Shown one piece after another: positions 30,499 to 31,230 of a DNA stretch of 31,230 nucleotides. The notes under the pieces were generated by a model that was not told the origin of the DNA, searched no databases, and worked only from the letters and a program-made list of their open reading frames with translations. Both the position numbers and the translations under genes were made by a program. Every line of letters starts with the position of its first letter. Position 1 is the first letter of the stretch. Source of the DNA: an uncultured Bacilli bacterium (GTDB taxonomy: Bacteria; Bacillota_I; Bacilli_A; RF39; UBA660); the NCBI GenBank assembly GCA_934130405.1, contig CAKOXX010000015.1, positions 1 to 31,230 of the forward strand, written 5' to 3'.

Positions 30499-31230
30499 AT
30501 GTATGATCAAGAATTTAAAAATAAGATACTTCATTTATTAAAACAAAAAACTGTAAAAGAAGTAGCACAGGAATTTAATATAAGTTCCACAACTTTATAT
30601 AGATGGAGTAAAGCTAAAGAAGATAGCAAATTAATTAAAAAATTTATAGGTATAAAAAATTATGTTGAAGCTATAGAACTAGCTAAGAAGCATCCGAACG
30701 ACACTTTAATTCAAAGTCAATTAGTTACTATTTATATTAAAAAGGAAGAATATGATAAAGCAGAAGAAATAGCTAAGAAGTATCCAAATTATACTCCAAT
30801 TCAAAGTCAATTAATTACTATTTATATGAATCAAAAGAAATATGCCCAAGCAGAAGAAATAGCTAAGAAGTATCCAAGCCATGCTCCGATTCAAAGCCAA
30901 TTAATTACTATTTATATGAATCAAAAGAAATATGCCCAAGCAGAAGAAATAGCTAAAAAATATCCAAATTATGCTCCGATTCAAAGCCAATTAATTACTA
31001 TTTATATTAAAAAGGAAGAATATGATAAAGCAAAAGAACTAGCTAAAAAATATCCAAATTATGCTCCGATTCAAAGCCAACTAATTACTATTTATATGAA
31101 TCAAAAGAAATATGATAAAGCAAAAGAACTAGCTAAGAAATATCCAAATTATGCTCCGATTCAAAGTCAATTAGTTACTATTTATATTAAAAGGAAAGAA
31201 TATGAAAAAGTAGAAGAAATAGCTAAGAAG
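30499..31230 (+). CDS. HTH protein with tandem 30-residue TPR-like repeats (partial)
   Basis: The gene starts at ATG 30499 behind GGGGGGAT and runs off the window with no stop, giving 244 residues so far. The first 45 residues form a helix-turn-helix of the transposase/Xre-like kind (ILHLLKQKTVKEVAQEFNIS, then STTLYRWSKAKED). From about residue 52 there are 30-residue units such as KYPNYAPIQSQLITIYMNQK followed by KYDKAKELAK; six or more are present. Each unit is a helix pair of TPR/PPR type (the Y...A...A pattern in EYDKAEEIAKKYP). It is cytoplasmic. A DNA-binding domain joined to a protein- or RNA-binding solenoid suggests a regulator or scaffold; function unknown. The repeats are nearly identical at the DNA level, so copy number is probably unstable. 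Confidence 0.7.
   Translation, partial: MYDQEFKNKILHLLKQKTVKEVAQEFNISSTTLYRWSKAKEDSKLIKKFIGIKNYVEAIELAKKHPNDTLIQSQLVTIYIKKEEYDKAEEIAKKYPNYTPIQSQLITIYMNQKKYAQAEEIAKKYPSHAPIQSQLITIYMNQKKYAQAEEIAKKYPNYAPIQSQLITIYIKKEEYDKAKELAKKYPNYAPIQSQLITIYMNQKKYDKAKELAKKYPNYAPIQSQLVTIYIKRKEYEKVEEIAKK
30650..31230 (+). repeat. Tandem 90-bp coding repeats
   Basis: Units of exactly 90 bp anchored on GCTAAGAAGTATCCAAATTA recur at about 30682, 30772, 30862, 30952, 31042 and 31132, with a seventh unit starting at the window edge. Neighbouring units differ by few bases and alternate between ATGAATCAAAAGAAA and ATTAAAAAGGAAGAA versions. Confidence 0.88.

Noticed and set aside
30650..31230. Possible CRISPR array from regular 90-bp spacing
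   Set aside because: There is no spacer turnover. The whole unit is coding in one open frame with a multiple-of-three period and helix-pair chemistry.

Overview
The window is AT-rich (about 30% GC by eye) and reads normally with TGA as a stop and TGG for Trp. It encodes peptidoglycan-precursor enzymes (MraY, FtsW, UppP), strong Shine-Dalgarno sites (AGGAG, GGGGG), sigma-A type promoters with 17-bp spacers, and a T-box leader in front of hisS-aspS. Together these point to a small-genome, low-GC Firmicute of the Bacilli / uncultured gut 'RF39-like' type: a relative of the Mollicutes that still has a wall. The species is not identifiable from the sequence alone.

Positions 1-5200 are a mobile-element graveyard. 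They hold the tail of a winged-helix protein, a broken KilA-N gene, one small intact unknown gene on the minus strand, and an ISAs1-type insertion sequence with 44-45 bp terminal inverted repeats. That IS sits inside an older, already frameshifted transposase gene. A second, internally deleted ISAs1-type copy has perfect 22-bp ends. Two copies of a small conserved sequence, each ending in a rho-independent hairpin, lie in this zone and may be a small RNA.

Positions 5200-14600 are accessory genes. A Ppx/GppA-like phosphatase, a metallophosphoesterase and an ABC exporter come first. They are followed by a GNAT acetyltransferase, two hypothetical genes (one interrupted by an in-frame TAA), and a divergent uracil-DNA-glycosylase-like protein with four cysteines. 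Next is a three-gene cassette: a two-TM coiled-coil protein, a WXG/LXG-like protein with a C-terminal CHAP cell-wall hydrolase domain, and a small helical partner. This cassette looks like an exported effector unit.

Positions 14600-17000 hold tRNA-Arg(TCT) and, convergent to it, mraY-ftsW on the minus strand.

Positions 17000-24600 are the most unusual part. Three tandem, translationally coupled M3-like zinc peptidases are followed by a consensus promoter and three tandem paralogues of an N-anchored coiled-coil protein. A helical-repeat protein with ten near-identical 29-residue repeats comes next; its C-terminus appears to be frameshifted. Two consecutive gene triplications plus a repeat protein, all on one strand, suggest an expanding lineage-specific system of unknown role.

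Positions 24600-30400 return to core genes: T-box, hisS (with an odd Cys/His-rich tail), aspS, uppP, a ZIP metal transporter and a CmpB-like membrane protein. The window ends inside an HTH protein carrying tandem 30-residue TPR-like repeats.
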